64,000 bases of DNA from positions 4,948,750 through 5,012,749 of the forward strand of contig OU696583.1 in NCBI GenBank assembly GCA_916048095.2. The letters run 5' to 3'. Below the pieces are notes generated by a model that saw only the letters and a program-made list of their open reading frames with translations, was not told the origin of the DNA and did not search any database. Positions 23,528 through 34,647 of this stretch are shown in pieces. The DNA comes from Sacculina carcini. Lineage: Eukaryota; Arthropoda; Thecostraca; Sacculinidae. The stretch's first letter is position 1. Each line of letters starts with the position of its first letter. The position numbers were made by a program, and so were the translations under genes.

Positions 23528-24990
23528 ACCCCCTGCGTTAGGGGGATTAGAATTCTGCCGCTGTAGCTGCCGCCTGTCGTAAAAGGCGACTAAAGGCAGA
23601 CATGTCTGGTCAGGTCTCGGCCTGCTATTGGTAACACGTAACCCGGTAAAACCAGACGCATGATCGTAATGTCGGCGACGAATCCGTCTCCCCTACTGGC
23701 CTATGCCTGTGAGGAGGGTGGCCAGACACCCAGCAGGAAGAAAAACAGGACCGGCCAAAGGGCGGAGGAGCTGCTAGCAGCCACCGACCATCTGGAAACC
23801 CTTCCTCGTCGGATCGGCACACAGGATCCTGACCGTTGAGTGTCACGTCACCCGGGGTGTAGTGGTGGCATGACGCAACTCGTCTTTGACCTGCACGTCA
23901 AACCCCGACGGGGCCGCTGTTTGTCTCCTCGGCAGTGGATAGACATGTCCGACGCCGGCACGGGTGGCCAGATAGGGCTTGAGAGGGTCAAGGGTGTGGT
24001 TGCCTGGTGTTCGAGGGAGGCTCGCCTCGGTATAGTGACTGCCGTTCTGCAATGGGGTGCGGTTGCCGGGTCCATATGGATCTGTGGGGGTCACTGGTCC
24101 GGGTTTGACGCTGCATCTCCTGCGGTCTCGTGCCGGGCTGAGCTCGCAGCGAGCTCAGGGGTATTATGTGCCCGTACAGTGGACACGGTCACTGGCGTGG
24201 CATGACATGTTGGATCTACCCGTGCCCCAGTAGGGTCCCGTGCAGAGGTGGGTGACCGTGTACCCGGAGACCAATTGATCATTCATGGATACGAAAACAA
24301 AAATAACCCTGCTGGTCGTCCTTCGGGCGATCGGTCACGGCCGTCGAAATATGAAATACGTACGAATGCGTTCGTACGTTGAGTGTCGATGCGGGCAGCA
24401 CTCGTGTTGCATCCGCCCCACGGACATTTTGGTGCTGGTTTTTGCTAGCACCGACGAAAATGTCATTCAGACGTCTGGGCGAATCCATTCAGACGTCTGG
24501 GCGGGTTCAGAAACATTGGTGACATGCCTGTCGAAGCTATCCGGCAGAGAGATGGTTTTTGCTGGTGAAATACGGCAATGAATCGGCAGCCACCCGCGCG
24601 ATGAAAGTTAGGAACTTCCGGTATCGCGTGGGCTCAGGTGAGAAGAGGCGCTGGGTGAACACCCCTTTTCGGTGGCAGCACAAATCAAAAATTGAATCCC
24701 GCGAGAGGCGTCATTTTCTGTCGCGTCCTTGAGGGCATTGACAATGACGAAGTGTGTGACGGCTTGGCATCCCAGGGTATCATCCGTGTGGAGCGCATTG
24801 TTCGCCGGCGTCAGGGTAGCGAGTTGCCTACGCACTCCTTCCTGACGTTCCACAGTGCTACTGTACCGGACTACATAAAGGTTGGTGACATCCGTCAGTG
24901 CATCAGAGTCAGCCCCTATGTTTCCATCCCGATGAGGTGATTCAGGTGCCAACGGTTCGGACACACGAGCAGCCTCTGCAATCGATTCAT
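23525..24990 (+). pseudogene. Non-LTR 5' UTR and ORF1 (gag-like) fragment
   Basis: The left edge holds a perfect hairpin (CCCCCT-GCGTT-AGGGGG, 23529-23545) and a GC-rich leader with CCTGTCGTAAAAGGCGACTA, of the type seen at 5' ends of non-LTR elements. Further on, an ORF1-like nucleic-acid-binding protein is readable: ARGVIFCRVLEGIDNDEVCD, LASQGIIRVERIVRRRQG, VSPYVSIPMR, then a stop where the first residue of a zinc knuckle would be, followed by RCQRFGHTSSLCN. The fold is that of retroposon Gag-like proteins preceding a CCHC knuckle. No ORF2 follows, so the copy is cut after the knuckle. It could be the missing ORF1 type for an I-group element like that at 16.2 kb, but this is inference. Confidence 0.6.
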
Positions 24991-25005
24991 ATTATTTGAT
25001 TAATA

Positions 25006-25341
25006 TTACCGACGTGTGGTCTGACGTTTTTCAGAGTTATTAGCTCTCCGTCGAGCCAATTGTTGTATTGTGTTCACACACACATTGACTTGAAATTCCT
25101 CAGTCATGTGCTGTTTTAGCTCTCTCAGCGTGATGGAAGGATTTTTTTTCGTAAGAAGAAATTCTACTATCTCAGTATTTTTGCGAGATGTTGAACCTCC
25201 TTTTGGCTTCTGCTCAATCTGGTCATTTTGTAGCCATTTGTATGCCGTAGTCAACTTGATTCCTAAAGAGAGAGCTACATCTCGCCAATTTCTCCCATCT
25301 CTGTGCGCATTAACGACGCGAGCTCTGTCAGCTGCACTCAC
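25006..25341 (-). pseudogene. IS630/Tc1-like transposase N-terminal fragment
   Basis: An open frame of 111 residues whose first ~100 residues read as two helix-turn-helix segments: ADRARVVNAHRDG then WRDVALSLGIKLTTAYKWL, and later SITLRELKQHMTEEF then VCVNTIQQLARR. This is the DNA-binding half of a Tc1/mariner-IS630 superfamily transposase, which would bind the transposon ends. The DDE/DDD catalytic domain is absent and no terminal inverted repeats are seen, so it is a truncated piece. A host-domesticated DNA-binding protein is possible but nothing supports it. Confidence 0.55.
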
Positions 25342-25582
25342 TTTGTTGTAAGTAATTTTGCTAGTAATTCAAATATGAACACGATTTTATAACAACGATC
25401 AATTAATAATACTGATTGGTACTGTTCAATAAGACTGCCAACGATCACCAGAATTACAATGAGCTTTAAATTCAACGTGAAGCAGAAATTCCTAGGATAT
25501 TGAATAATGTATGAACAATTCAATCGAATACATATTAAAAATAAAAATGTAAATTATATTTTAACAACAACAACAACAACAC

Positions 25583-25745
25583 ATAGTGCTCTAATTATCA
25601 TAGGTATAGAAATTATCTGGTATAGTGCTCTAATTATCATAGGCGCGAGGAACGTCTATTTAATAAATGTACACAATGTGGAATTAACAACAAACAAAAC
25701 AAACAAACCATGTATTTGGTATAGCGCACTAATTTGCAAAGGCGC
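25583..25745. repeat. Short repeats ATAGTGCTCTAATTATCATA in 3' UTR
   Basis: Two exact copies (about 25585 and 25621) and a third diverged copy near 25717 (ATAGCGCACTAATTTGCAAA) lie at the 3' end of the element, next to the (AAC)n tract. Confidence 0.7.
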
Positions 25746-25998
25746 GAAAACGTACAAAATAGAGCAAAATAAGGTATAAACAGTGATAGGGGCTCAAAAA
25801 GAACAAAATTATATGAGCTGAAGTGACAAGGCACAAAAATACCAAGAGCAGTAAATATATACAACAATCAAGAAAATCAAGAAAATATACACAGTGCATG
25901 ATCAGAGGAGATAGATAATAAAAGAATGGGATCAGAGAAATGTAGCTGACAGAGAAAATATTTAATTTTGGGGTTGAGAGATAAGCCAAAAAAGAGTA

Positions 25999-28835
25999 TC
26001 AGCAATTTCTATAGGGGTAAGTGGGCGGCGACGGAAGAGATAGTAAGTATAAATTAAGGGAAGTTGAAAAGGAAGAGTAGGATTTTTTCTGTAGAATGTG
26101 ATGAGGAAGATAGTTATAAAGTCGTGGAGCGGAAAAGTAGAAGGATTTAGCTGACCAGTTAGACTCGTGGTCAGCAGGAGGACATACGAGGGGCACAGGA
26201 CGGCGAACTAAAGGACGATCAGAGGGAGTTAGAAGCGAATACAGGTAAGAAGGTGGAGAAGGAGTATGGAGAAGTTTATAGACAATGCAGCACAGCTTAT
26301 GTAGGATTCTGGGCAGAGCAGGCAACAAGCCAAGTTTACGAATATGGGCGGATGTGGGTGACTTGGGGGGAAGACGAAGGACAAAGCGGCAAGAAAGATT
26401 TATAATTGTTTGGAGAGAGCGGATGGATTTTAGAGGAAGGTGAAAAAATAAAGAATTGCAGTAATCGATATGCGAAAAAATATATGAATTAACTAGAAGT
26501 AGAGCGGATGCCTCATCAAGATGAGAGCGGATCGGGTACAATTGACGTAAAACAAAACGACAGGAACGTGAAATTTTGAAAATGTGTTGAGCGAATGACA
26601 GTGTGGGGTCAAATTGGACTCCTAGATTACGAATTTGTGAGGAAAGAGGTAGATCTATTGAACAAGGAGTAATTTTGGGAGGATGGAAAAGAAGATAAAC
26701 AGTTTTCTCAGGGTTCAGTAGGAGATTTCGAGAGGATGCCCACTCAGCTATGTGGGAGAGAAGTTTAGGAATTAGGTTAGTATTGGCCAAAGAAAAAAGA
26801 AAATAGATTTGTATGTCATCCGCATATATGTGAAAGGAGATGGGATAGCTGCGGAGAAGAGGACAGAGGGAGGAAACGTACAGATTAAAAAGGAGAGGAC
26901 CGAGAAGGGAGCCCTGTGGGACTCCGGATTCAAGTGGTCGAGGTGAGGAAAGTTCAGAATTACAGCGCACAGAATAGGAGGGATCATTGAGATAGGAGGA
27001 CATGAGAGATAGCGCCGAGGAGGAGACACCAATATGGCATAGGTCATCACAAAGAATTGAGTGGTTGACGAGGTCGAATGCTGAGGAAAAGTCAAGAGAG
27101 ATGAAGAGAACAGATTGACCTGAAGAGAAAGAAGCGAAAATGTCATTCAGTAGAGACAGAAGGAGGGTTTCAGTTGAATGATTAGAGACAAAGCCAGACT
27201 GGCAGGGATCGAGAGCAGAGTATATACAAGGGCGAAGTTGAGAAAGGATAGCAGCTTCCAAAAGTTTAGAAGGCAGAGGGAGCAAGGAGATGGGTCTGTA
27301 ACTGCTCGGAGTGTTGGCATCAAGGGAAGGTTTCTTAAGGATGGGAGAAACAATGGCATGCTTGGAGGCCAGAAAAGTCCCGTGGAGAAAAGAGGAGTTT
27401 ACCAAATGTGTAAGAAAAGGGGCAAGGAGTAGAATAGAGTCAAAAAGTGCACGAAAATTTATTGCATCTGAAAGACATCTGGACTTTTGCAATTTTTTCA
27501 GATATTTGGCAGTGGCGGCTGGGGAGATGGTGGAAAAAGATGACAAAGAGCAGTCAGAGGAAGGGAAAGAGAGAGGTAAAGAGGAGGATGGTAATTTAGC
27601 CTTGGCTTTGGCAATTTTCTCTGAAAAAAATATAGATAAAGTCGAAGCTTGAATGGAGCAGGTCTCAGATTTGGAGAAGCCAGTGATAGATTTTAGGGAA
27701 GACCATCTAGAGCGGGAAGAACTTGAACCAGAAGAGAGCTTGGATTGATAATAAGAGGATTTAGCGGCATCAAGGGCAGAAATGAAGGACTTGCGAGTCT
27801 GACAAAATGAAGACCAATTATAGTCGGACCGAAGCCGGCGCCAGCAGCGTTCACGGGCTCTCGACTTAGCACGAAGGCGGCGTAATTCGGGGTTCCACCA
27901 GGGCTGAGGAGAAACACTAGATTTGACAGTGTAACGACGCATTGGGAATACTATATCATTAATTTTAGATAAGGAGTCGTCCAAGAAGGGCAGAAGAGCT
28001 GAGGGAAGGAGGAAATAGTAAAGGTTAGGGTCAAAAGAGGCAGAGGCGAGATTGTTGAAAAGTGAGGCATCAAAATGTGTGTAGTCTCGTGCAAAAAAAA
28101 ATTTATGCGGAGGATTGGTGTTACTGGTTTGATGTCTTAGTTTAAAAGAAATTAGGGAGTGATCTGATATGGCAATATCAGGAGGATATGTGATGATGTC
28201 TGGAGGAATGAGCTTAGCAGATGTTTCGGTACAAATGAGGAGGTCAAGGGTATGACCTGATATATGAGAACAGCCAGAGTTCATTATGGTGAGGTCCCAG
28301 GAATTTAGAAGGGAAAGGAAATCAGTTGAGTGTGGGTGATGGGAAGGCTGATCAATCCAAAAATTAAAATCTCCAAGTAATATGAAGTTGTCGGAAAAAC
28401 GCTGAAATAGGATGGCAATAATACTGTCGAAATCAGAATTGAATTGAGCCGATGAGCCAGGGTTATTATGGCGATAAACAAGTAAAATTCCAAGAGGACG
28501 CGCAGCAGGCAAAGACAGAGAGAGTGCAATGTACTCAAAAGAAGAGGAGGTAAATGAGAGATCATTGAGTAAATTAAGGGCAAAAGAAGAGCGGAAAATG
28601 ACACCCACACCACCACCTTTATACTTAGTAGAGGAAGAAGAAGATCGACAAATATGAAAGAACTTGAAAGAATGAGGCAGTTGGGCAGAAAAAACTGAAA
28701 CATCAGACTCAAGCAGCCATGTCTCAGTAAGCATAAGGAGAGAAAGATTAAGGTGAGAAATAATATCACAAATATAAGACGTCTTATTACGGGCAGAGCG
28801 GATATTGAGTAGGCCAACAGTGAAAAATTTAGGAT
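25999..28835 (-). CDS. Non-LTR retrotransposon ORF2: endonuclease and RT
   Basis: An intact frame of about 945 codons. The first ATG at 28734 gives 911 residues, but the endonuclease fold clearly begins earlier in the same frame with FFTVGLLNIRSARNK, so I extend to about 28835; the true start may be upstream. Endonuclease motifs: LMLTETWL (glutamate), GGGVGVIFRSS, ILLVYRHNNPG, LLGDFNFWID, ISDHSLISF. RT motifs: SSYRPISLLPLPSKLLE, QSGFVSNHSTETLLL, ISLDFSSAFDLVNH, LESGVPQGSLLGPLLFN, HIYADDIQIYF (catalytic YADD), LNPEKTVYLLF, LGVQFDPTLSF. The C-terminal part has CRFVLRLPPKSPTSAHI and LYNYLPHHILQ, typical of CR1/L2-group proteins. All catalytic residues are visible, so the protein could be functional. 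It would act in cis on its own RNA. Confidence 0.85.
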
Positions 28836-28912
28836 CATCCTGAGTGCCAGACAGGTGAGGGGGAACAGGGAGGGTGAGAGCCGGTGCAGGGGCAGTGGTA
28901 GAGCGCGGGAGT

Positions 28913-30105
28913 AGTCATTGGTCACCAGGGTTAGTAGGGGATGGCGGAGAAGAGACAGCAGTAGTAGTGGGAGGGAGGGAAGTGGTACGGGGAGCAGAGA
29001 GAGGGGTGGCGGAGGGTGATGGAAGAGGAGCCACAATGGTGCGTTCACGGAGGGACTCACGAACTGCGATGAAAGAGGGGCATTTGGGCGAAAAAGAGGA
29101 GTGGTTGAAGGGCGATTGCGACGGGCACAATTGATGCACTGTGCACTGGAGCGATTGTGACAGGCGGCGGACACGTGTGATCCCGCACAGTGCCCACATG
29201 CCACATTGTTGTTGTCGGCACAGCGCTCAGTTCGATGGCCGAGACCCGCGCAGCGACCGCAGTGTACCACCCAAAAGCGTTCATACACCACACAGCAGCG
29301 GAGGCCGATAAAGAGTCGATCTCCGACCGTCTTGATGCCGCGTCGGACTTCCGGCGAAACAGCCAGAACAGCATTCGTTTGTCCAGACTTGGACCGATAG
29401 ATGAACAGTAGCTTTAGTTGAGAGGCAGGAGCAGATGACACGATGGGGTTCTTCAGTCGCAGGGTAGACATGAGCCTTTCGGGGGTCAGAGGAGCTGGAA
29501 CGTTGGTGAGGGTAATTTTAGGCATGATGGAAGGTTGACGCTTGTGCACCGTCAGATCAATATTTTCAATTTGGCTACCAAGTTTTTTGGCAGCATCCTG
29601 GGCAGCCTTTTCGGAGCAGCACTTTAGTACGACTCCCCCCTCCGACGTCTGACGTACCTGCGCCACTGGCACCGTGTCCAGCACCTTTTCGATGATATCC
29701 GTCTTGATAGGAGCCGCCGTCTTGTTATTTAGAACAACTGCGAACGAGTGGTTCGCAGCTCCCTTGACAGTCGGACGGGTGGAAGTGGCGGACTCAGATT
29801 GCGAAGACCTGATCTCCTCTACAAGCTCCCTCTTCAGCTGGGCAAGCTGAGTCTGCAGTTTGCTGCAGAGCTCAGATAGAGTGTTCTGGCTGGAGTCACG
29901 TTTAGTAGATGAAAAATCGGAGACGCAATCGGGACACACCCAGAAAAGTTTATGTTTTTTTCAGCGCTGTGTGCGCCGCTGAAGACAGGGCGGCACAGGA
30001 GGGGTGGAATGTGCGATCACACCCCGGACAGAGTATGCGGGCGCCCGTTGTCACGCTCTCACCGCAAGTGCACGAACGCACCTTATCAGTTGATCTTGCT
30101 GGCAT
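28913..30105 (-). pseudogene. Non-LTR ORF1 with PHD-like finger and CCHC knuckles
   Basis: The likely start is ATG at 30105 (MPARSTDKVRSC). The first 60 residues contain CTCG, LCPGCDRTFHPSC and, after a frameshift at an A-run near 29950, WVCPDC: the spacing of a PHD/RING-type zinc finger. Then a predicted coiled coil (ELCSKLQTQLAQLKREL), an RNA-binding-like middle (NVPAPLTPERLMSTLRLKN) and zinc knuckles HCGRCAGLGHRTERC, ACGHCAGSHVSAAC and CINCARR. A second shift near 29115 leads to KCPSFIAVRESLRERT and a Ser/Pro-rich tail ending at about 28913. The protein would bind element RNA. ORF1 proteins with PHD fingers are known in CR1-group elements. The uninterrupted frame running down to 28305 after the knuckles overlaps ORF2 and is not thought to be translated. 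Confidence 0.7.
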
Positions 30106-30285
30106 AATGACCAGTCACAAAGTCACACTAAACAGGCAGGAGGAGCACAAAAACACGACCACACGGGACGAGCACTCGGACAAGACTAACAAAACAGTAT
30201 CGCATAAATATAGATATAAGCAGCGATATACTATGAAAGAACAACTGAAAATAACTACGGATCAATAAATCAAACAGTTATCCAC

Positions 30286-32281
30286 ACAATATAATTATTC
30301 AACAGAAGAGACACCGAGAAGATATATACAAAGGGAAGTGGAAAAGACCTGTAAGAGAGAGAATATCGAATTTTAAGAGGAAGTTCATCAAACAAACGAG
30401 GTCCACAGAAAAAAGAGATTTCGAAGACCAGGTGGAATCGCTGAGAGCACGGGTACAGTAGAGACTACGTGATAGTGAGCGGCCCGGACGATCAGAAACA
30501 GTAAGAAGATAACGGAGATACGGAGGAGCAGAGTAGGAGTGGATGATGCAGAAGATGATGCAGCAAACCTTGTGATGGATTCGCTGCCGTTCAGGAAGCC
30601 ATCCAAGTTGGCGGATGAATTTCTAGTTGGGAGTTCTCGGTGGAAGAATAAAAACAAAACGGCAAGATTGGTTTATAATTTTCTGAAGCGAGCGTATATT
30701 TTTACAAGAAACATGGATATAAAGAGAGTTACAATAGTCTAACCTGGAGAAAATTAAGGACTGTACAAGTGTCATTGCTGTAGCATTATCAAGGAATCGA
30801 GGGATAGGATAAAGTTGGCTGAGAATAAAACGACAGGAGCGAGTCACACGCGAGACGTTAATTGAGAAAGAGAGACTGTGATCAAAATGTACACCAAGAT
30901 CACGAACACACTGAGATAGGGGTAATGAAATGATTGGAGGAGATAATTTGGGTGGATGAAACGCAATATATTCTGACTTGGAATGGTTCAAAAGTAGGTG
31001 GCGTGATGAAGCCCAGGATGTAATATTATTCAAAACAGCAGAAATGCGTTTTTCATAATGATCATCCGCATAAATGTGGTAAGAAATGAGAAAACGATGA
31101 ATAATTGGACAGAGAGAAGACATGCAAATTGAACAATATCGGACCCAATAATGATCCCTGGAAAGTTTTACATAACTCGAAAAATTGGTATTAGAGCGAA
31201 CAGAATAAGAACGATTTGAAAAGTATGACTTCATCAATGATAGTGCCGTAAAAGAAAGTCCAAAAGCAGCAGAGTCATCACACGAAATTGCATGATCGAC
31301 GAGGTCAAATGCCGATGAGAGATCCAGCAGAACAAGCAGAACAGAGTCACCAGAGACAATATGATTGAAGAGATCGTTCAATAGGTGCAAAAGGAGAGAT
31401 TCAGTGGAACGATTAGATACAAAGCCAGATAGAAAAGGATCGAGAACGGTGTTTACCAAAGGTGGTAATTGCTCGTGTATGGCCGACTCCAGCAGCTTGT
31501 CAGTGTAGCTCAGAACGGAAACAGGGCGGTAATTACCAGGACAAGAGGTCAATAGGGTCAAGAGTGGGTTTTCAGTATTGGTGTGACAATAGTAGATTTA
31601 TCAGCGAAAAATAAACCATGTAGAAGAGAAGAATTGATGAGATGGGAAAAAATGGGGGAAAGGAGGTGAATAGAGTCAGACAAAGCAGAAAAGTTAATCG
31701 GGTCGAGAGGACAACCAGAAATTTTAAGTTTTTTGATAAGGCGAGAAGTATGAGCTACCGAGATATGGGAGAAACTAGACAGAGTGGAGGATGAAGTAGT
31801 ATGAGTGAGAACTGTAGTGGTTGTAGGAAGTAGGACACGAACCGAATTTAGTTTTTGAGGGAAGAATTGAGCAAAAGTAGAAGCAGAAATAGGATTGGGA
31901 GAGGAGCTGCCAACTGTCAACTGTTTTAGAGTGGACCACTGACGCGAAGGAGAACGAGCTCAGTCTGCAAGGCGTGGTTGATAAAAATCAGCTTTGGCCG
32001 TGGTCAGTGCAGAATGGAACGAATGTCGAGCAGAGCAAATAGTCCCAGTCACCAGGCAACCGAGAGTGACGCCACCTACGCTCAAGACTGCGGGACGAAG
32101 TTCGCATCTGAACTATGTCCGATGAAAGCCACGGAGGGGGACGGGTCTGTGAGCGAACACGATGAGGGATCAGTGGAAATAATTGTTCATTGATTTCACT
32201 GAGAGTAGATGAAACATAATCAAACACAAATTTGGGATGAATGTCGTGGTAGGTAATGGGAGGCAAAAGAGAGGAGATCAA
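30286..32281 (-). pseudogene. CR1/L2-like element: linker and RT, frameshifted
   Basis: A second minus-strand element of the same lineage, directly upstream of the 25.5-30 kb copy. The linker frame (31988-32281) has PPPWLSSDIVQMRTSSRSLE. After a shift, 31558-31920 has LIKKLKISGCPLDPINFSA and INSSLLHGLFFADKSTIVTP. The RT frame (30623-31561) has GNYRPVSVLSYTDKLLE, LSGFVSNRSTESLL, LDLSSAFDLVDH and YHIYADDHYEK, where a deletion follows the catalytic box. The C-terminus (to 30388) is in yet another frame. The fold is recognisable but the gene is dead. Its endonuclease is part of the chimeric frame upstream. Confidence 0.7.
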
Positions 32282-32315
32282 ACATTGAAAAATGATAGGA
32301 CAGAACGACCTGTAA

Positions 32316-34019
32316 TCACGTGCGGATAAGATGTAGAGGCCCCTGTATGGTGCGGGAGGAGAATAGTATATAGCAAGAAAGGAGAGAATGATCGGAAAAA
32401 GTATTGTCGGGAGGAAATGTGAGTGTATAATAGAGATGGAACTTGCTCAAAGTCGAAGGGTAAATGATAATGTCGAGAACATGGCCAGCTGTGTGAGTAG
32501 GAGTGGAATTTGATATCACCAAGTTATGAGAATTAAGAATTGAAAGAAAATCGGACGCAAAAGGATTAGCCAGAGGATTGTCGAGCCAGAAATTGAAGTC
32601 CCCGACAATCATGAAGTTATCCAAAAAGAGTTGAGAGAATTTAAATATAAGAGAATCAAACTCTTTTTCCCAATTGTAGATCATTCCCAATTTAAATATA
32701 AGAGAATCAAACTCTTCAAGAAACATGGGTCTACCATGTTTACCAGGGTGATTTGGGCGATATACAATTAACATTCCCAATTTTGGCATGTAGGGTAGAG
32801 ATAAAGATAGCGGCAAGAATTCAAAAGCGTGTGAAGTAAATTGAGCGACAGCAGGTATATAAAATGAAAGAGTTGACTTATATACAATACTTAAACCGCC
32901 ACCGTAGGATTTCACTGACCCGGAAGAAGAGCGAGGAGCATGCAGTACGCTGTAAGTAGCAGGGAGATTAGCTGAGCGTAGTGTTGGGGAGAGCTTATTG
33001 TAAATACGGGGTCCTAAGATAGAGAAACAACTATTATAGTGAGTATGTCTAGAAGGAAAAGCAGGTTCCAGTAAGAGACGAGAATCATCAGTTGACCTAA
33101 TTGTACGAGTAGATTTCTTGAAGGATAGAAGTTCAAATAAGTACGAGGGCTTACGGAGAATAAGAGTGGAATGTATGATCAAACAGATGCGGTAGTCAAT
33201 AAGCGCCTCAATAGGAAGAAGTCCCAATTTTTGTAGATAGGGAGAGATATGAGAGCCAGCAGGGAGATTGTAGATTAGACGACAAGCTTTACTAATAACA
33301 GATTGAAGTTTGCGAAGCTGGCGGTGGTTCAGAGAAAGAAAGAGCGAGCAACAGTATTGCACCCTACTGAGAATGAAAGAATTAGCTAGTTTGAAAGCTG
33401 CAGAGAAAGTTAAATATCTACGGATAGAATAGATTCGCCTAATGTGAAAGTTACGTACCATAATGATATCAGAGATGTTTGGTTCAAAAGAAAGAGAATT
33501 ATCTAGCAAGACACCTAAGCTACGAACAGATTTAGAGAGAGGAACAGATAGACAAGTTAAACTTCTAGAAGATTCAAAAAGGATAAATTTGGTCTTCTCC
33601 GGATTGAGCTTGAGATGGTGGGACAAAGACCAGGTTTCAATGTCATCCAAGAGAGAAGAAACAGAAGATTGGGAAATAGTATCAGACGAGAGAATAATTT
33701 GGATGTCATCCGCAAAGATTTGGAAAGTGACATCATGACGATGAAGGATTTCACCTATGGAGGTTAAGTAAATATTAAAAAGGAGAGGGCCTAAGACGGA
33801 CCCCTGTGGGACACCGTATGAGAGTGGGAAAGACTCACTACAAGAATCACTGGTACAAACAAGCTGAGATCGTGAAAGAAGATAAGAGCGGAAGAATGAT
33901 AGTGCAGCGCCACAAATACCTAGGTTGGATAGAGTATTGAGTAGAATTAGATGATCAACAGTGTCAAAATCCAACACACACACACACACACACACACATA
34001 CACACACACACACACACAC
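32316..34019 (-). pseudogene. Chimeric frame: RT of one element fused to endonuclease of next
   Basis: A single uninterrupted frame of 567 codons. Residues 1-17 translate the (CA)n tract. Residues about 18-355 are the C-terminal RT half of a CR1/L2-like element: VDHLILLNTLSNLG, YGVPQGSVLGPLLFNIY, FQIFADDIQII (catalytic box), LNPEKTKFILF and YNKLSPTLRSANLPA. At about 32950 it passes in frame into an endonuclease domain belonging to the element downstream: SYGGGLSIVYKSTLSF, LIVYRPNHPGKHG, MIVGDFNFWLDNP, FSDHSLLSCY. The order RT then endonuclease is the reverse of a normal ORF2, showing that two truncated copies are joined. A 51-bp in-frame repeat duplicates EFDSLIFK within the endonuclease. Whether the joined frame is expressed is unknown. 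Confidence 0.7.
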
Positions 34020-34021
34020 AC
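33974..34021. repeat. (CA)n microsatellite
   Basis: About 22 CA units with one TA interruption. It marks the abrupt edge between the truncated RT on the minus strand and the nuclease-like fragment on the plus strand. Confidence 0.9.
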
Positions 34022-34478
34022 AGTAGTTTGTCTAGTTCATCGTAGTTTGGCGTCGGCAGGAGTCGCGGCAGTGCTGGAACCTCGTGGTCTGAACAGAGGC
34101 GACGGCCGCCGCCCGGACGGGATCACCATATTTCCCTTCCGGCGCGGCAAATCGTTCGTCTGGGACGTGACGTGCACCAACACCTTCAGCAGTGCACACC
34201 TGTTGGAGGGTGCAGTCGCTCCCGGGGCAGCGGCTCGGGCGGCCGAGGAGACGAAGAAACGACGCTACTCGGACTTGAGCCAGCGGTATGACTTCGCACC
34301 GCTGGCCATCGAAACTACCGGCGTGCTGGGGTCCACATTTGACGACCTAATCAAGATCATCGGTCGTCGAATCACAGAGCGTTCGGGAGAGCCACGCGAG
34401 ACGGCCTGGCTCAGAGAGCGGGTCAGCCTGGCGGTCGTGCGCGGCAACGCGGCAACCATCACCGGGTCGCCGAACTGA
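34022..34478 (+). CDS. PD-(D/E)XK-like domain fragment, probably retroelement-derived
   Basis: An open frame with about 150 non-repeat residues ending at TGA (SPN end). Conserved-looking blocks are RRPDGITIFPFRRGKS, VWDVTCTNTFSSAHL, GAAARAAEETKKRRY, YDFAPLAIETTGVLG and LRERVSLAVVRGNAATI. An RPDG segment followed by a strand and WDVT resembles the D…(D/E)XK layout of restriction-like nucleases; similar C-terminal domains follow RT in some invertebrate retroelement proteins, as I recall the family, but this is not checked. It is GC-rich (unlike its neighbours) and lies between CA repeats at 33974-34021 and 34588-34601, with no start codon after the repeat, so the N-terminal part is missing. It is not part of the minus-strand elements on either side. 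Confidence 0.5.
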
Positions 34479-34647
34479 CTCGCATATACAACGCGCGCAT
34501 GTGTGCGTGCTTAATTTTACATTATTATACAATGAATACGTGATTGTAAATACATGTATGTACAGGCAACAAAACAAAAAAACACACACACACACACACC
34601 TGTAGTTCCTGTAGTGTGCAGTTTCAGACGACACTGGTCGTCCGTGG

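Larger units (their letters stand above)
25563..30285 (-). mobile_element. CR1/L2-like non-LTR retrotransposon, nearly complete
   Basis: On the minus strand: 5' UTR of about 180 bases, ORF1 with PHD-like finger and CCHC knuckles, ORF2 with endonuclease and RT, a 3' UTR of about 400 bases and a (TTG)n tail at 25580-25563. ORF2 is uninterrupted while ORF1 has two frameshifts, so this is a fairly young copy. Two older relatives lie directly upstream in the same orientation (to 34 kb) and a decayed one at 21-22.4 kb on the plus strand. Confidence 0.7.

Noticed and set aside
26772..27652. Additional frames of 70-124 residues on both strands
   Set aside because: Shadows of the intact ORF2 of the non-LTR element at 25999-28835.
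28305..28900. C-terminal half of a 544-residue minus-strand frame
   Set aside because: Overlaps the endonuclease coding frame of ORF2; its Leu/Pro/Ser-rich translation is the antiphase reading, and the true ORF1 end lies near 28913.
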